From positions 1,426,001 to 1,490,000 of the forward strand of contig NZ_CP023699.1 in NCBI RefSeq assembly GCF_008704495.1: a DNA stretch of 64,000 nt, read 5' to 3'. Positions 52,059 to 60,861 of the stretch are shown in pieces. A program made the translations under genes and the position numbers. This DNA is from Streptomyces kanamyceticus. Its GTDB lineage: Bacteria > Actinomycetota > Actinomycetes > Streptomycetales > Streptomycetaceae. The notes under the pieces are model-generated. The model had not been told where the DNA came from. It did not search any database and saw only the letters and a list, made by a program, of their open reading frames with translations. The number at the start of each line of letters is the position of its first letter. Position 1 is the first letter of the stretch.

Positions 52059-54830
52059 ATGTCCGACCTGCTGGGATTCGTTCTGAGCGGCCTCGTCTCC
52101 GGCGCCCTGTACGCCCTGCTCGCGACGGGACTCGTCCTGTCCTACTCCGCCTCCGGGCTCTTCAACTTCGCGCACGGCGCCACCGCCTACCTCTGCGCGC
52201 TCGCCTTCTACGAACTGCACTCCGGCTTCGGCTGGCCCGCCGTGCCCACCGCGCTGCTGCTCGTCCTCGTGGTGGCCCCCGGGCTCGGCTGGGGCCTGGA
52301 CCGGCTGATGTTCCGCAAGCTGGCGCGGGTCGGCGAGACCGCGCAGATCGTGGCGACGATCGGGCTGCTCGTCGCGCTGCCCGCGCTCGGCCTGTGGGTA
52401 GTGGAGCTCCTCGCGGACGCGGGGGCCTCCGTCAAACCGGCCGAGAACCAGTTCGGCCTGCCGGGCGTAGGGCCGAGCCCGGCCAAGAGCTGGCAGCTGA
52501 CGGACGGCGTCGGCATCGACTCCGACCAGCTGATCACCTGGGTCGCCACGGCGCTGGTCGCCCTCGCCCTCTGGGTGCTGATGCGGCACACCCCGCTCGG
52601 CCTCCGGCTGCGGGCCGCCGTCGACAACCGCTCCCTGGTGGAGCTGCGCGGGATGAGCGCGGACCGGCTCTCCTCGGTGGCGTGGATGCTGTCGTCGGGG
52701 CTCGCAGGGCTCGCGGGCGTGCTCGCGACGCCGCTGCTCGGGCTCTCCTCGCACGACTTCACGCTGTTCCTCTTCGTCTCGGCGACCGCCGCCGTCCTCG
52801 GCCGCTTCGTGTCGATCCCGCTGGCCTTCGCCGGTGGGCTCGGTCTCGGGGTGCTGCAGAACCTCGTCGCGGGCTACGCCGACTTCGCGGAGCGGATCAC
52901 CGGTTTCCGTACGGCCGTCCCCTTCCTGATCCTCTTCGCCGGACTGCTGCTCATGACGCGGCGCAGCCGAACGGCGGGCACGGCGGCGGTGGACGCGCCG
53001 CCGATCGACTACCTCGCCGGGCGCTCGTGGGCCCGCAGATGGGGTCCGTGGGCGGTGGCCGCGGCCCTGCTCGCGCTCTCCTTCTACACGGTCACGACCC
53101 CTTTCTGGAGCGGCATCCTCGTCCAGGGCCTCGCGATCTCGCTCGTCTTCGTCTCCTTCACCGTGGTGACCGGGCTCGGCGCGATGGTCTCGCTCGCGCA
53201 GGCCACGTTCGTGACGGGTGCGGCCCTTGTGGCGGGGCTCCTGATGAGCCACGGGTGGCCGTTCGCCGGTGCGGCGCTCGTCGGCACGTGCGCGGCGGCG
53301 CTGCTCGGCGCGCTCGTGGCGCTGCCCGCGCTGCGGCTCGGCGGGCGCTCCCTCACCCTGGCCACCCTGGCACTCGCCTTCCTCGCCGACCAAGTCCTCT
53401 TCCAGATGGGCTGGTTGCGGAACGGCGACACGGGCTGGGAGATCCCCAGGCCCGTCGCGGGGCCCGTCGACCTCTCGGACGACCGCGCGATGGGCGTGGC
53501 GATGGTCGTCCTCGTCACGGCCGCGGTCGCCGCGCTCGCCGCGCTGCGGAACTCGCCGTCGGGGCGGGCCATGCTGGCGGTCCGCTCCGCGCCCGCGGCG
53601 GCGATGGCGTCGGGCGTCTCCGTCGTACGGACGAAGCTGCTCCTGTTCACCCTGTCCGCGGGCCTCGCGGGGTTCGGCGGCGTGATGTACGCGTCGTTCA
53701 ACACCCGCATCACCGCGACGGACTTCACCGCGATGACGGGACTGATCTGGCTGGCGGTGGCGGTCGCGGCGGGTGTGCGGAGGCCGCAGTTCGCGGTGGT
53801 GGCGGGGCTGGTCTTCGCGATCGTGCCGCAGGTGATGGCGGACTACGTGACGGAGTCGGTGCACTTGCCGGTGATCTTGTTCGGCCTCGCGGGGCTCGCG
53901 CTGGCGAATGATCCGGATGGGTATTGTGCGGCGGTCTCGGTGCGGATGCATCGGCGTCGCGCCTGGGGCTCCGCCCCAGACCCCGCTCCTCAAACGCCGG
54001 AGGGGCTGAAACCATCCGGCCCGGGCCTGGACGTTTCAGCCCGTCCGGCGTTTGAGGACGAACTCGGCGAAGCCGGTGATTTCCACCAGCCCCGTGACCT
54101 CCCCGCCCTCGCCCTGCGCCAAATCCACGCCGGATACGACGGCGCCCCCGTCCTCCACGGAGTGGACCTCACCGTCCGCCCCGGGGAGATCGTCGCCCTG
54201 CTCGGGCCGAACGGCGCGGGCAAGTCCACCACGTGCCGCGTCGCCGCGGGCCTGATCCGACCCGCCGAGGGACGGGTATACGTGGCGGGGCGGGACGCCA
54301 CCCGCGAGGGGGCCGTCCGGCGCTCACGCGCGGGCGTCGTCCTCGCCCCCGAGGGCCGCGGCATCTTCCCCACGCTCACCATCGAGGAGAACCTCGCCCT
54401 GCACCTCAAGGAGCGGGACGAACGCGACGCCGTGTACGAACGGTTCGCGGGCCTCGCCGCCCGGCGCGGCGTCCCCGCGGGCTCGCTGTCCGGCGGAGAG
54501 CAGCAGATGCTGGCGCTCGCGCCGCTGCTCCAGCGCCCGCCGGAGGTGCTCATCGCGGACGAGCCCTCGCTCGGTCTGGCGCCACGCGTGGTCGACGACG
54601 TCTTCCGGCTGCTCGTCGAACTCCGGGACCAGGGCACGGCGTTGCTGCTCGTGGAGGAGAAGGCGGCCGAGATCCTCGGCGTCGCGGACACCGTGGCCTA
54701 TCTGGCACAGGGCCGCGTCTCCTGGTGCGGACCGCGCTCCGAGGTACGGGCGGACCAGCTCACCGAGGCGTACCTGGGCATGGCGGCGGGCGAGGGACAG
54801 CGGACGACGAAGGGCGTGGCGCGGTCATGA
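52059..54830 (+). CDS. Triple fusion LivH permease-LivM permease-LivF ATPase
   Basis: The 923-residue protein joins three ABC subunits in one chain. Residues about 1-300 are a LivH permease (FVLSGLVSGALYALLATGLV, GLFNFAHGATAYL, DNRSLVELRGMSADRLSSVA). Residues about 320-625 are a LivM permease (LVFVSFTVVTGLGAMVSLAQ, ALPALRLGGRSLTLATLALA, LFTLSAGLAGFGGVMYASFN). Residues about 690-905 are a LivF ATPase with Walker A LLGPNGAGKSTTCRVAAGL, signature SLSGGEQQMLALAPLL and Walker B VLIADEPSLGLAPR. The linker at about 630-675 contains a translated Streptomyces palindromic repeat. LivH-LivM fusions are known. LivF is usually separate. ATGA overlap with the LivG gene follows. Confidence 0.92.
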   Translation: MSDLLGFVLSGLVSGALYALLATGLVLSYSASGLFNFAHGATAYLCALAFYELHSGFGWPAVPTALLLVLVVAPGLGWGLDRLMFRKLARVGETAQIVATIGLLVALPALGLWVVELLADAGASVKPAENQFGLPGVGPSPAKSWQLTDGVGIDSDQLITWVATALVALALWVLMRHTPLGLRLRAAVDNRSLVELRGMSADRLSSVAWMLSSGLAGLAGVLATPLLGLSSHDFTLFLFVSATAAVLGRFVSIPLAFAGGLGLGVLQNLVAGYADFAERITGFRTAVPFLILFAGLLLMTRRSRTAGTAAVDAPPIDYLAGRSWARRWGPWAVAAALLALSFYTVTTPFWSGILVQGLAISLVFVSFTVVTGLGAMVSLAQATFVTGAALVAGLLMSHGWPFAGAALVGTCAAALLGALVALPALRLGGRSLTLATLALAFLADQVLFQMGWLRNGDTGWEIPRPVAGPVDLSDDRAMGVAMVVLVTAAVAALAALRNSPSGRAMLAVRSAPAAAMASGVSVVRTKLLLFTLSAGLAGFGGVMYASFNTRITATDFTAMTGLIWLAVAVAAGVRRPQFAVVAGLVFAIVPQVMADYVTESVHLPVILFGLAGLALANDPDGYCAAVSVRMHRRRAWGSAPDPAPQTPEGLKPSGPGLDVSARPAFEDELGEAGDFHQPRDLPALALRQIHAGYDGAPVLHGVDLTVRPGEIVALLGPNGAGKSTTCRVAAGLIRPAEGRVYVAGRDATREGAVRRSRAGVVLAPEGRGIFPTLTIEENLALHLKERDERDAVYERFAGLAARRGVPAGSLSGGEQQMLALAPLLQRPPEVLIADEPSLGLAPRVVDDVFRLLVELRDQGTALLLVEEKAAEILGVADTVAYLAQGRVSWCGPRSEVRADQLTEAYLGMAAGEGQRTTKGVARS
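53964..54062. repeat. Streptomyces palindromic repeat in the LivM-LivF linker
   Basis: tggggctccgccccagaccc (53964 on), ctcctcaaacgccggagggg and agcccgtccggcgtttgagg (to about 54058) are parts of the same repeat family seen in the NuoE-NuoF gene. They are translated in the frame giving SARPAFEDE, almost the peptide found there. Confidence 0.85.
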
Positions 54831-55621
54831 GGGAGCGGGAGAAGCGGCAGCGGTACGTCCTCGAAGCCTCGGGTGTCGGCGTCCGGTTCGGCGGGATCCA
54901 CGCCCTCCAGGGCGTCGACCTGGCCGTGCGCCCCGGCGAGGTGTGCGGGCTCATCGGGCCCAACGGCGCGGGAAAGACCACCCTGTTCGACGTGCTCTCC
55001 GGGATCCGCCGCCCCGACGAAGGGGGCGTCCTGCTCGACGGCGCCGACGTGACACGCCGCTCCCCCGTGTGGCGCGCCCGGCACGGGATGCGCCGCACCT
55101 TCCAGCGGCAGCAGCTCTTCGGTCAGCTCACCGTCGCCGACAATCTCGTCGTGGCGCAGGAGTGGCGGGGCGGCGGTGGCGGGTTCGCCGCGGATCTGGT
55201 GGCCGCGCCCACCCGTCGTACGTACGAGAGGATGCGGCGCGAGCGGTCCCGCGCCGTGCTGCGCGAGTGCGGGCTCGACGCGCTCGCCGGGGAGTACGCG
55301 GGCGCCCTGCCGGTCGGGCAGGCCCGCATGGTGGAGCTGGCGCGCGCGGTCGCGGACCCGCCCAGGGTGCTGCTCCTCGACGAGCCCGCGTCCGGCATGA
55401 CGGCCGAGGAGCGGGGCCAACTGGCGGCCGTGGTACGCCATCTCGCCGACGAGGAGGGCTGCGCGGTGCTGCTCGTCGAGCACAACGTCGCCTTCGTGAT
55501 GGAGCTGTGCGCCCGGGTCGTCGTGCTCGACCTGGGGCGGGTCCTCGCGCACGGCACGGCGGCCGAGGTGCGCGCCGACCCGAAGGTGCGCGACGCCTAC
55601 CTCGGGACCGCCGCCCCGTGA
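54827..55621 (+). CDS. LivG-type ABC transporter ATP-binding protein
   Basis: The 264-residue ATPase of the branched-chain amino-acid type has Walker A LIGPNGAGKTTLFDVLSG, RTFQRQQLFGQLTVADNLVV, signature ALPVGQARMVELARAVADPP, Walker B VLLLDEPASGMTAEE, and LLVEHNVAFVMELCARVVVLD. The signature reads LPVGQ in place of LSxGQ, a mild deviation. ATG at 54827 overlaps the triple-fusion stop (ATGA). With the fused LivF domain it completes the pair of ATPases that drive the transporter. Confidence 0.92.
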   Translation: MREREKRQRYVLEASGVGVRFGGIHALQGVDLAVRPGEVCGLIGPNGAGKTTLFDVLSGIRRPDEGGVLLDGADVTRRSPVWRARHGMRRTFQRQQLFGQLTVADNLVVAQEWRGGGGGFAADLVAAPTRRTYERMRRERSRAVLRECGLDALAGEYAGALPVGQARMVELARAVADPPRVLLLDEPASGMTAEERGQLAAVVRHLADEEGCAVLLVEHNVAFVMELCARVVVLDLGRVLAHGTAAEVRADPKVRDAYLGTAAP

Positions 55622-55634
55622 CGGAGTCGAGGGC

Positions 55635-56723
55635 CTATCCGATCGGCACGCGGAAGATCGTGTCCGATCCGTCGGGCTGTCCGCCGTTGTTGTCGGCGTT
55701 GGTGGTGGACAGCCACAGTTCCTTGGCTCCCGGCACGGTGGTGACCGAGCGCAGGCGGCCGTACTCGCCGACGTAGTACGCCTTCGGGGTGCCGACGTTC
55801 TCGTTGTCGGCGTTGATCGGGATGCGCCACAGGCGCTTGCCCTTGAGCGCCGCCATGTAGAGCGCGCCGTCGACGACGGCGACGCCGCTCGGCGAGGCCT
55901 CGGCGACGCCCCAGGTCCGCTTGGGGTTGGTCATGCCCGCGACGTCGCAGGTGCCCTCGCAGGTGGGCCAGCCGTAGTTCTTCCCGGCCTTGATGAGGTT
56001 GAGCTCGTCCTTCTTGGCGTCCCCCAACTCCGCTTCCCACAGGCGGCCTTGGTCGTCGAAGGTGATGCCCTGCGGGTTGCGGTGGCCGAGGCTGTACGCG
56101 TAGTTGCCGAAGGGGTTGCCGGGTGCGGGCTTCCCGTCCTTGGCCAGCCGCAGGATCTTGCCGTTGAGGGAGTTCTTGTCCTGGGCGAGCGGCTTGTCCT
56201 GGGCGTCGCCCGTGGTGGCGTACAGATAGCCGTCGGGGCCGAAGGCGAGGCGGCCGCCGTTGTGGTACTTGTTCTTCTTGATGCCCTTGAGCAGCACCTT
56301 GTAGTCGCTGACGGTCGTCCCGTCGTACGTCATGCGCGCGATCCGGTTGCCCTCGGACGAGGTGTGCATGACGTACACGTAGTGGTTCGTCGCCCAGTCC
56401 GGGTCGACGGCGAGACCCATCAACCCGCCCTCGCCGCCGGTGGTCTGCGACTCGGGTACCGTGCCCACCCGCTTCTTGTCCTTGCCGTCCTCGGATATCC
56501 GCCAGACCCCGAAGTCGTCGCGCTCGGTGACCAGGGCGCCCGATCCGTCGGGGAGCCAGGAGGTGCCCCAGGGGATGGTCCAGCCGGTGGAGAGGGTGAC
56601 GGGCGTGCCGGGTTCACCCGCTGCCGCGGTGGTGGACGCGCCCGCCGTCGCGGTGGTCACCGCACCGGCCACCAGGACGACGGCGGTCGCGATCAGGACG
56701 GCTCGCTGCTTGCCGAGTTTCAT
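55635..56723 (-). CDS. Secreted PQQ-dependent sugar dehydrogenase-like protein
   Basis: The 362-residue protein starts MKLGKQRAVLIATAVVLVAG, a signal peptide cut near TTATAGAS. The beta-propeller has GEGGLMGLAVDPDWATNHYV, YHNGGRLAFGPDGYLYATTG, LGHRNPQGITFDDQGRLWEA and AGKNYGWPTCEGTCD, signatures of the soluble aldose/glucose dehydrogenase family. Such proteins oxidise reducing ends of sugars with PQQ. GGAGGT that guides its ATG (56723) lies within the last bases of the chitinase gene, whose stop is at 56725. The two must therefore be cotranscribed, and it may oxidise chitin-derived sugars. The convergent LivG gene ends 13 bp away. Confidence 0.87.
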   Translation of the reverse strand: MKLGKQRAVLIATAVVLVAGAVTTATAGASTTAAAGEPGTPVTLSTGWTIPWGTSWLPDGSGALVTERDDFGVWRISEDGKDKKRVGTVPESQTTGGEGGLMGLAVDPDWATNHYVYVMHTSSEGNRIARMTYDGTTVSDYKVLLKGIKKNKYHNGGRLAFGPDGYLYATTGDAQDKPLAQDKNSLNGKILRLAKDGKPAPGNPFGNYAYSLGHRNPQGITFDDQGRLWEAELGDAKKDELNLIKAGKNYGWPTCEGTCDVAGMTNPKRTWGVAEASPSGVAVVDGALYMAALKGKRLWRIPINADNENVGTPKAYYVGEYGRLRSVTTVPGAKELWLSTTNADNNGGQPDGSDTIFRVPIG

Positions 56724-56724
56724 C

Positions 56725-57783
56725 TCAACCTCCGTACTGGGCGACGATTTTGGTGAAGTCGTACGGCGACTGCGCGACGCCGCTGCAGGCGTCGGCGTCA
56801 CCGCCCGAACCGCACGCGCGGTCGCGGTTGACGGACCAGAAGGAGTAGCGCGCGATGTGGTGCTGCTTGGCGTACGCGAGGATCGTCTTGAAGTCGGCCG
56901 TGGTGACCGTCTCGCCCGCCACGTCGGTCTTGCCGTTCATGGAGGACACGCCGATGTGTTTGTAGGCGTCGGCGTCGCTGTAGCCGTAGGCGCTCTTGAC
57001 CGCGTTCTTCAGTCCCTCCATGGCGCTGACGGAGGCCTGGCCCATGGTGCCGCTGTGGCCGCCGAAGTCGAACGGCATGATCACCCAGGCGTCGTTGGCG
57101 AGCCCGGCCGCCGCGCCGCGCTTGATGAGGTCCTTGCCGGTGGCGTCGGGGCCGCTCGGCGTGGTGCCCATGGTCACGTAGGTGACGATGCCGGGGTTCT
57201 TCTGCTTGACGATCTTCAGGGCGTCCACGACGCGCTGGCGCACGGTGGCGTTGGAGAACTCGGTGTCCTCGATGTCGATGTCGAAGGCCTTCAACTTGTA
57301 GGCGTCGATGACCTTTTGGTACGCCCCGGCGAGCGCGGCGGCACTGGAACACTTCTCGCCGAGCTTGGCGCCGCTCCAGCCGCCGACGGACACGACGATG
57401 TCGCCGCCCGCGCCCCTGATGGACTTGACGGCCGATTCGTCGGAGCCGCCCTTCAGCGGTCGGCTGCCGTCCCAGGCCGGGTTGCAGCCGCCGTCGGACA
57501 GGATGAAGGCGAGCGTGAACCACTTGACGCCGGTCGCGGCCATCACGTCGGTGGGCTTCTGCGGGCTTCCCCAGCCGAGGTATTCGTAGGGGGCGGCGTG
57601 GATGGTGCCGGACGCCCGCGCGGCGGGCGCGGGGGACGCCTGGGCGGACGGCTCGCCCGCCAGGGTCAGGGCGGCCGCGCCGGACAGCGCGGTGACCGCG
57701 GCCAGCGCGGCGGTCGTCGTGCGCGGGCGGACCCTGGTACGGGAGCGGACCCGGGTACGGGAGCGGGGGGTGTGGAGTCTCAC
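56725..57783 (-). CDS. Secreted GH18 chitinase
   Basis: The 352-residue GH18 protein starts at GTG 57783 with an Arg-rich N-terminus and signal helix (TTAALAAVTALSGAAALTLA) ending near ASPAPAA. The barrel segments are VKWFTLAFILSDGGCNPAWD, GGDIVVSVGGWSGAKLG, the catalytic strand KAFDIDIEDTEF (DxDxE), IVTYVTMGTTPSG, DAWVIMPFDFGG and YSFWSVNRDRAC. It cleaves chitin outside the cell with retention through the substrate-assisted mechanism. No separate chitin-binding domain is present. A perfect 21-bp palindrome 25-45 bp upstream of the start probably controls it and the dehydrogenase behind it. Confidence 0.9.
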   Translation of the reverse strand: MRLHTPRSRTRVRSRTRVRPRTTTAALAAVTALSGAAALTLAGEPSAQASPAPAARASGTIHAAPYEYLGWGSPQKPTDVMAATGVKWFTLAFILSDGGCNPAWDGSRPLKGGSDESAVKSIRGAGGDIVVSVGGWSGAKLGEKCSSAAALAGAYQKVIDAYKLKAFDIDIEDTEFSNATVRQRVVDALKIVKQKNPGIVTYVTMGTTPSGPDATGKDLIKRGAAAGLANDAWVIMPFDFGGHSGTMGQASVSAMEGLKNAVKSAYGYSDADAYKHIGVSSMNGKTDVAGETVTTADFKTILAYAKQHHIARYSFWSVNRDRACGSGGDADACSGVAQSPYDFTKIVAQYGG

Positions 57784-57807
57784 GTGGGGCTTACCTCTCT
57801 GCGGCAA

Positions 57808-57828
57808 TGTCAGGAAACTTTCCTGACA
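57808..57828. promoter_or_regulatory. Perfect palindromic operator upstream of the chitinase gene
   Basis: TGTCAGGAAA-C-TTTCCTGACA is a perfect 10-bp inverted repeat with a 1-bp spacer, between pqqE and the chitinase start. AGGAAA/TTTCCT sites before streptomycete chitinolytic genes are bound by sugar-responsive repressors; which protein binds here is inference. Confidence 0.75.
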
Positions 57829-57873
57829 ATCGGGGGACATCAGGGGACCCAAGGCCCTTGCGGACATGGGGAG

Positions 57874-58986
57874 TTACGTGAGCGCCGGTCCGGCGGTGTG
57901 CGTGCGGTAGACGTAGTCGGGCGGCGCGGCGGCGGCCGCGGCGCGCCCCGCCCCGTCGACCAGGGCGCGGACCATGGCGTGGTCGGGCGAGCGGTGGCAG
58001 GCGGGGTCCGTGCGGGCGGCATCGCCGGTCAGGGCGTACGCCTGGCAGCGGCAGCCGCCGAAGTCGACGGTGCGCAGCTCGCAGCCGCGGCAGGTGTCGC
58101 TCATCCACGCCTCGCCGCGATAGCGCGTGAACGCCTCTGACTCCCGCCAGATCCAGGACAATTGACGGTCTTTGACGTTGGGCGCCACGGCGCCGAGGAG
58201 ATCAGCGGCCGCCGGGCAGGGCAGTGCCCTGCCGTCCGGGGCGACGGTCAGCGAGAGCGCGCCCCAGCCGCCCATGCAGGGTTTCGCGACGCCGTCGACG
58301 TAGTCGGGCGCCACCCACACGATCTCCATGCGTCCAGCCAGCCGCTGCCGCCACCGCTCGACGCGCTCGCGGGCCCGGGCCACCTGTGCCCGGCCGGGGA
58401 GCAGCGCGTCGCGGTTGCGCAGCGCCCAGCCGTAGAACTGCGTGTTGGCCAGCTCCAGCCGGTCGGCGCCCCAGGCGAGGCCGAGTTCCACGAGGGCGTC
58501 GAGCGCGTCGAGGTTGGCGCGGTGCAGCACGGCGTTGAGGCCGAGCGGCAGACCGGCCGCCCGGATCAGCCCGGCGGCCCGCTCCTTCGCCGCGAACGCC
58601 CGTGCGCCCGCGATACGCAGGGCGACGGCCGGGTCCGCGTGCTGCACGGAGAGCTGGACGCTGTGCAGCCCCGCACCGACCAGCGCGTCGAGTCGGGCCC
58701 GGTGCAGGCCGACGCCGCTGGTCACGAGCTGGGTGTGGATCTCCGCGGCGGTGGCGGCGACGACGATCTCGGTGAGGTCGCGGCGCAGCAGGGGCTCCCC
58801 GCCCGACAGATGGCTCTGCACGACACCGAGCGCGGCGGCCTGACGGAAGACGTCACTCCACTCCGAGGCCGTCAACTCGGCTTCTCTGGCTGCCAGTTCG
58901 ACGGGATTGGAACAGTACGAGCAGCGCAGCGGGCAGGCGTGGGTGAGCTCGGCGAGAAGCGCCCAGGGCGGGTCGGGTTCGGTCAC
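57874..58986 (-). CDS. pqqE: PQQ biosynthesis radical SAM protein PqqE
   Basis: The 370-residue radical SAM enzyme links the Glu and Tyr side chains of the PqqA peptide in the first step of pyrroloquinoline quinone synthesis. It has the SAM cluster motif ACPLRCSYCSNP (CxxxCxxC), SHLSGGEPLLRRDL, and a C-terminal SPASM region with Cys in KPCMGGWG, ALPCPAA, DTCRGCELR and GGCRCQAYAL. GTG at 58986 overlaps the pqqD stop (GTGA). It works with PqqD, which holds PqqA for it. The last gene of pqqABCDE. Confidence 0.95.
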   Translation of the reverse strand: MTEPDPPWALLAELTHACPLRCSYCSNPVELAAREAELTASEWSDVFRQAAALGVVQSHLSGGEPLLRRDLTEIVVAATAAEIHTQLVTSGVGLHRARLDALVGAGLHSVQLSVQHADPAVALRIAGARAFAAKERAAGLIRAAGLPLGLNAVLHRANLDALDALVELGLAWGADRLELANTQFYGWALRNRDALLPGRAQVARARERVERWRQRLAGRMEIVWVAPDYVDGVAKPCMGGWGALSLTVAPDGRALPCPAAADLLGAVAPNVKDRQLSWIWRESEAFTRYRGEAWMSDTCRGCELRTVDFGGCRCQAYALTGDAARTDPACHRSPDHAMVRALVDGAGRAAAAAAPPDYVYRTHTAGPALT

Positions 58987-59261
58987 CGCAGCCACCCCTC
59001 GGCGCGCAACTGCTCCAGGAACACCGGGACTTCGGCGGCGACCGGCGCGTCGGGGTGGCGTCGCGCCAGTTCCGCGACGATGGCGACGACATCGCGGTCG
59101 CCGTCGCACAGGGCCACGATGCTCCCGGCGGCGCCGCGCAGGACGACGACCCGCTCGGGCAGGACCAGGAGGTCCACGTCGCGCACCCGGTCGTGCCGGA
59201 GCAGTACGGAGCGCGAGAGCTCGGGGCGCCAGTCGCCGCGTACGACGTCATGAGTAGTCAT
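58983..59261 (-). CDS. pqqD: PQQ biosynthesis peptide chaperone PqqD
   Basis: The 92-residue PqqD has the expected small winged-helix-like fold, with WRPELSRSVLLRHDRVRDVD, LVLPERVVVLRGAAGSIVAL and AAEVPVFLEQLRAEGWL. It binds the PqqA peptide and delivers it to PqqE. ATG at 59261 lies 14 bp inside the end of pqqC. The order pqqC-pqqD-pqqE is conserved. Confidence 0.94.
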   Translation of the reverse strand: MTTHDVVRGDWRPELSRSVLLRHDRVRDVDLLVLPERVVVLRGAAGSIVALCDGDRDVVAIVAELARRHPDAPVAAEVPVFLEQLRAEGWLR

Positions 59262-59946
59262 GTGACGGCGCCCCTCGGTCGACGGCGTCGAGCAGGGACC
59301 ACAGCACGTCGCACTTGAACGCGAGGGCGGCGACGGCCCGTTCCTGTTCCTCGGGGGTACGGGCCCACTTCAGGACGAGGGCGAGCGCCTCCTGTCCGTC
59401 GCGGCTGCCCTGACCGACGCGCGTACGGAAGTAGGCGAGCCCGTCCGCGTCGATCCACGGGTAGTGCCGTTCGAAGGCGGCGATCCTGGTGCGCATCAGA
59501 TCGGGCGCGGAGAGTTCCGTGAGGGAGGCGGCCACGGCGTCCAGGGCGGGCCTGAGCCTGCAGAAGTTGACGTACCCGTCGACCGCGAGCCGCACCCCGG
59601 GCAACACCCGGGAGGCGTCGGTGAGTTGCTCCCGCTTCAGCCCGGCCGCCTCGCCGAGCCGGAGCCACCGCTCGATGCCGCCCTCGCCCTCGCGCTCCCC
59701 GTCGTGGTCCCTGATCCTGCGCAGCCAGCCGCGGCGCGGCGCGGGGTCGTCGAACTTCGCGAGGATCAGGGCGTCCTTGACGGGGATGTGCCGCTGGTAG
59801 TGGAACCGGTTGGCGATCCAGCGGCGCAGTTCCTCGCGCGTCAGGTCGCCCGCGTGCATGCGTACGTTGAAGGGGTGCCGGTCGTGGTAGCGCTCGGCGG
59901 AGACGGCGCGCAGCCGTTCCGTCAGCTCGTCCCCGGGACGCGTCAC
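59248..59946 (-). CDS. pqqC: Pyrroloquinoline-quinone synthase PqqC
   Basis: The 232-residue helical PqqC carries out the last ring closure and oxidation of PQQ with oxygen and no metal. Recognisable segments are YHDRHPFNVRMHAGDLTREE, WIANRFHYQRHIPVKDALIL, with active-site His, GGIERWLRLGEAAGL, GVRLAVDGYVNFCRL and FERHYPWIDADGLAYFRTRV. GTG at 59946 overlaps the pqqB stop. A longer frame upstream is the shadow of pqqB. Confidence 0.95.
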   Translation of the reverse strand: MTRPGDELTERLRAVSAERYHDRHPFNVRMHAGDLTREELRRWIANRFHYQRHIPVKDALILAKFDDPAPRRGWLRRIRDHDGEREGEGGIERWLRLGEAAGLKREQLTDASRVLPGVRLAVDGYVNFCRLRPALDAVAASLTELSAPDLMRTRIAAFERHYPWIDADGLAYFRTRVGQGSRDGQEALALVLKWARTPEEQERAVAALAFKCDVLWSLLDAVDRGAPSHDYS

Positions 59947-60851
59947 GGCTCGATCACCATCCCCTCCGAGGCCACTTCGATCCCCCACTCGGCGAGGAGC
60001 TTGTGCTGCTCGGCGTGCGGGTCCCCGAGGGGGTTGGTGTTGTTGAGGTGGGTGTAGAGGCAGCGCGCCGGGAGCCGGGCGAGGCGGTGGGCCGTGCCGG
60101 TGGGTCCCGCGATCGGGCGGTGCCCCATGGCGGTGGCGGTGCGGGCGGAGAAGCCGGAGCGTACGGGCTCGTCGTCGTCCCAGAAGGTGCCGTCGACGAT
60201 CACGCAGTCGGCGGCCCGCGCCGCCCGCTCGAACGTGGCGCTCCACACCGCGAGGGCGGGGGCGTAGAGCACGGTCCTGCCGGTCGCGGACTCGTGGATG
60301 CGCAGGGCGATGGACCAGGTGCCCACGTCGGCGCCGGTGCCCGCGGCGTACCGCGGACGCTTGGCCGAGACCGGTACGGCGCGCAGCTGGATCCCCGCGC
60401 TGCCGGGCAGCGCCAGGGTCGCCTCGCTGGTCAGCTCCCGCCAGCGCACGCGCGTGTAGGGCTCGAGGAGGGCGTCGAGCCGCAGCCCGTCGCGCACGGC
60501 GCCGCGCACGGGTGCCGTGGCGATGACCTCGATGCCGTCGCGGGCCTCGCGCAGCCGGGCGAGGCCCAGGGTGTGGTCGAGCTCGGCGTCGGTGAGGACG
60601 ACCCCGGCGACGGGGGTGTGCCGCGCGTCCTGTCCCGTGCCGGGGTGCAGGGCGGGGACCGACTCGATCTGATCGGCGATGTCGGGGGTGGCGTTGACGA
60701 GGTACCAGCGCCCCTCTCCCGCGTGGACGGCGAGTGCGGCATGGCGACGGCGGCGCTCCGGGTGGGCGCGCGCCCCGGTGCACCCGGGGCACGCGCAGTT
60801 CCACTGGGGCAGCCCGCCGCCCGCCGCGGTGCCGAGCACCTGCAGCAGCAT
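59943..60851 (-). CDS. pqqB: PQQ biosynthesis protein PqqB (metallo-beta-lactamase fold)
   Basis: The 302-residue PqqB has the typical start MLLQVLGTAAGGGLPQWNCA with the CACPGC zinc-site and metallo-beta-lactamase-like segments VVLTDAELDHTLGLARLRE, DCVIVDGTFWDDDEPVR and LYTHLNNTNPLGD. It hydroxylates or carries the PQQ precursor. It lies 10 bp after pqqA. Its length is normal. Confidence 0.95.
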   Translation of the reverse strand: MLLQVLGTAAGGGLPQWNCACPGCTGARAHPERRRRHAALAVHAGEGRWYLVNATPDIADQIESVPALHPGTGQDARHTPVAGVVLTDAELDHTLGLARLREARDGIEVIATAPVRGAVRDGLRLDALLEPYTRVRWRELTSEATLALPGSAGIQLRAVPVSAKRPRYAAGTGADVGTWSIALRIHESATGRTVLYAPALAVWSATFERAARAADCVIVDGTFWDDDEPVRSGFSARTATAMGHRPIAGPTGTAHRLARLPARCLYTHLNNTNPLGDPHAEQHKLLAEWGIEVASEGMVIEP

Positions 60852-60861
60852 GGCGGCGGGT

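Noticed and set aside
54827..55621. Frameshift or broken LivG due to unusual LPVGQ signature
   Set aside because: The frame is intact, Walker A and B are normal, and the length is right. The signature deviation is mild.
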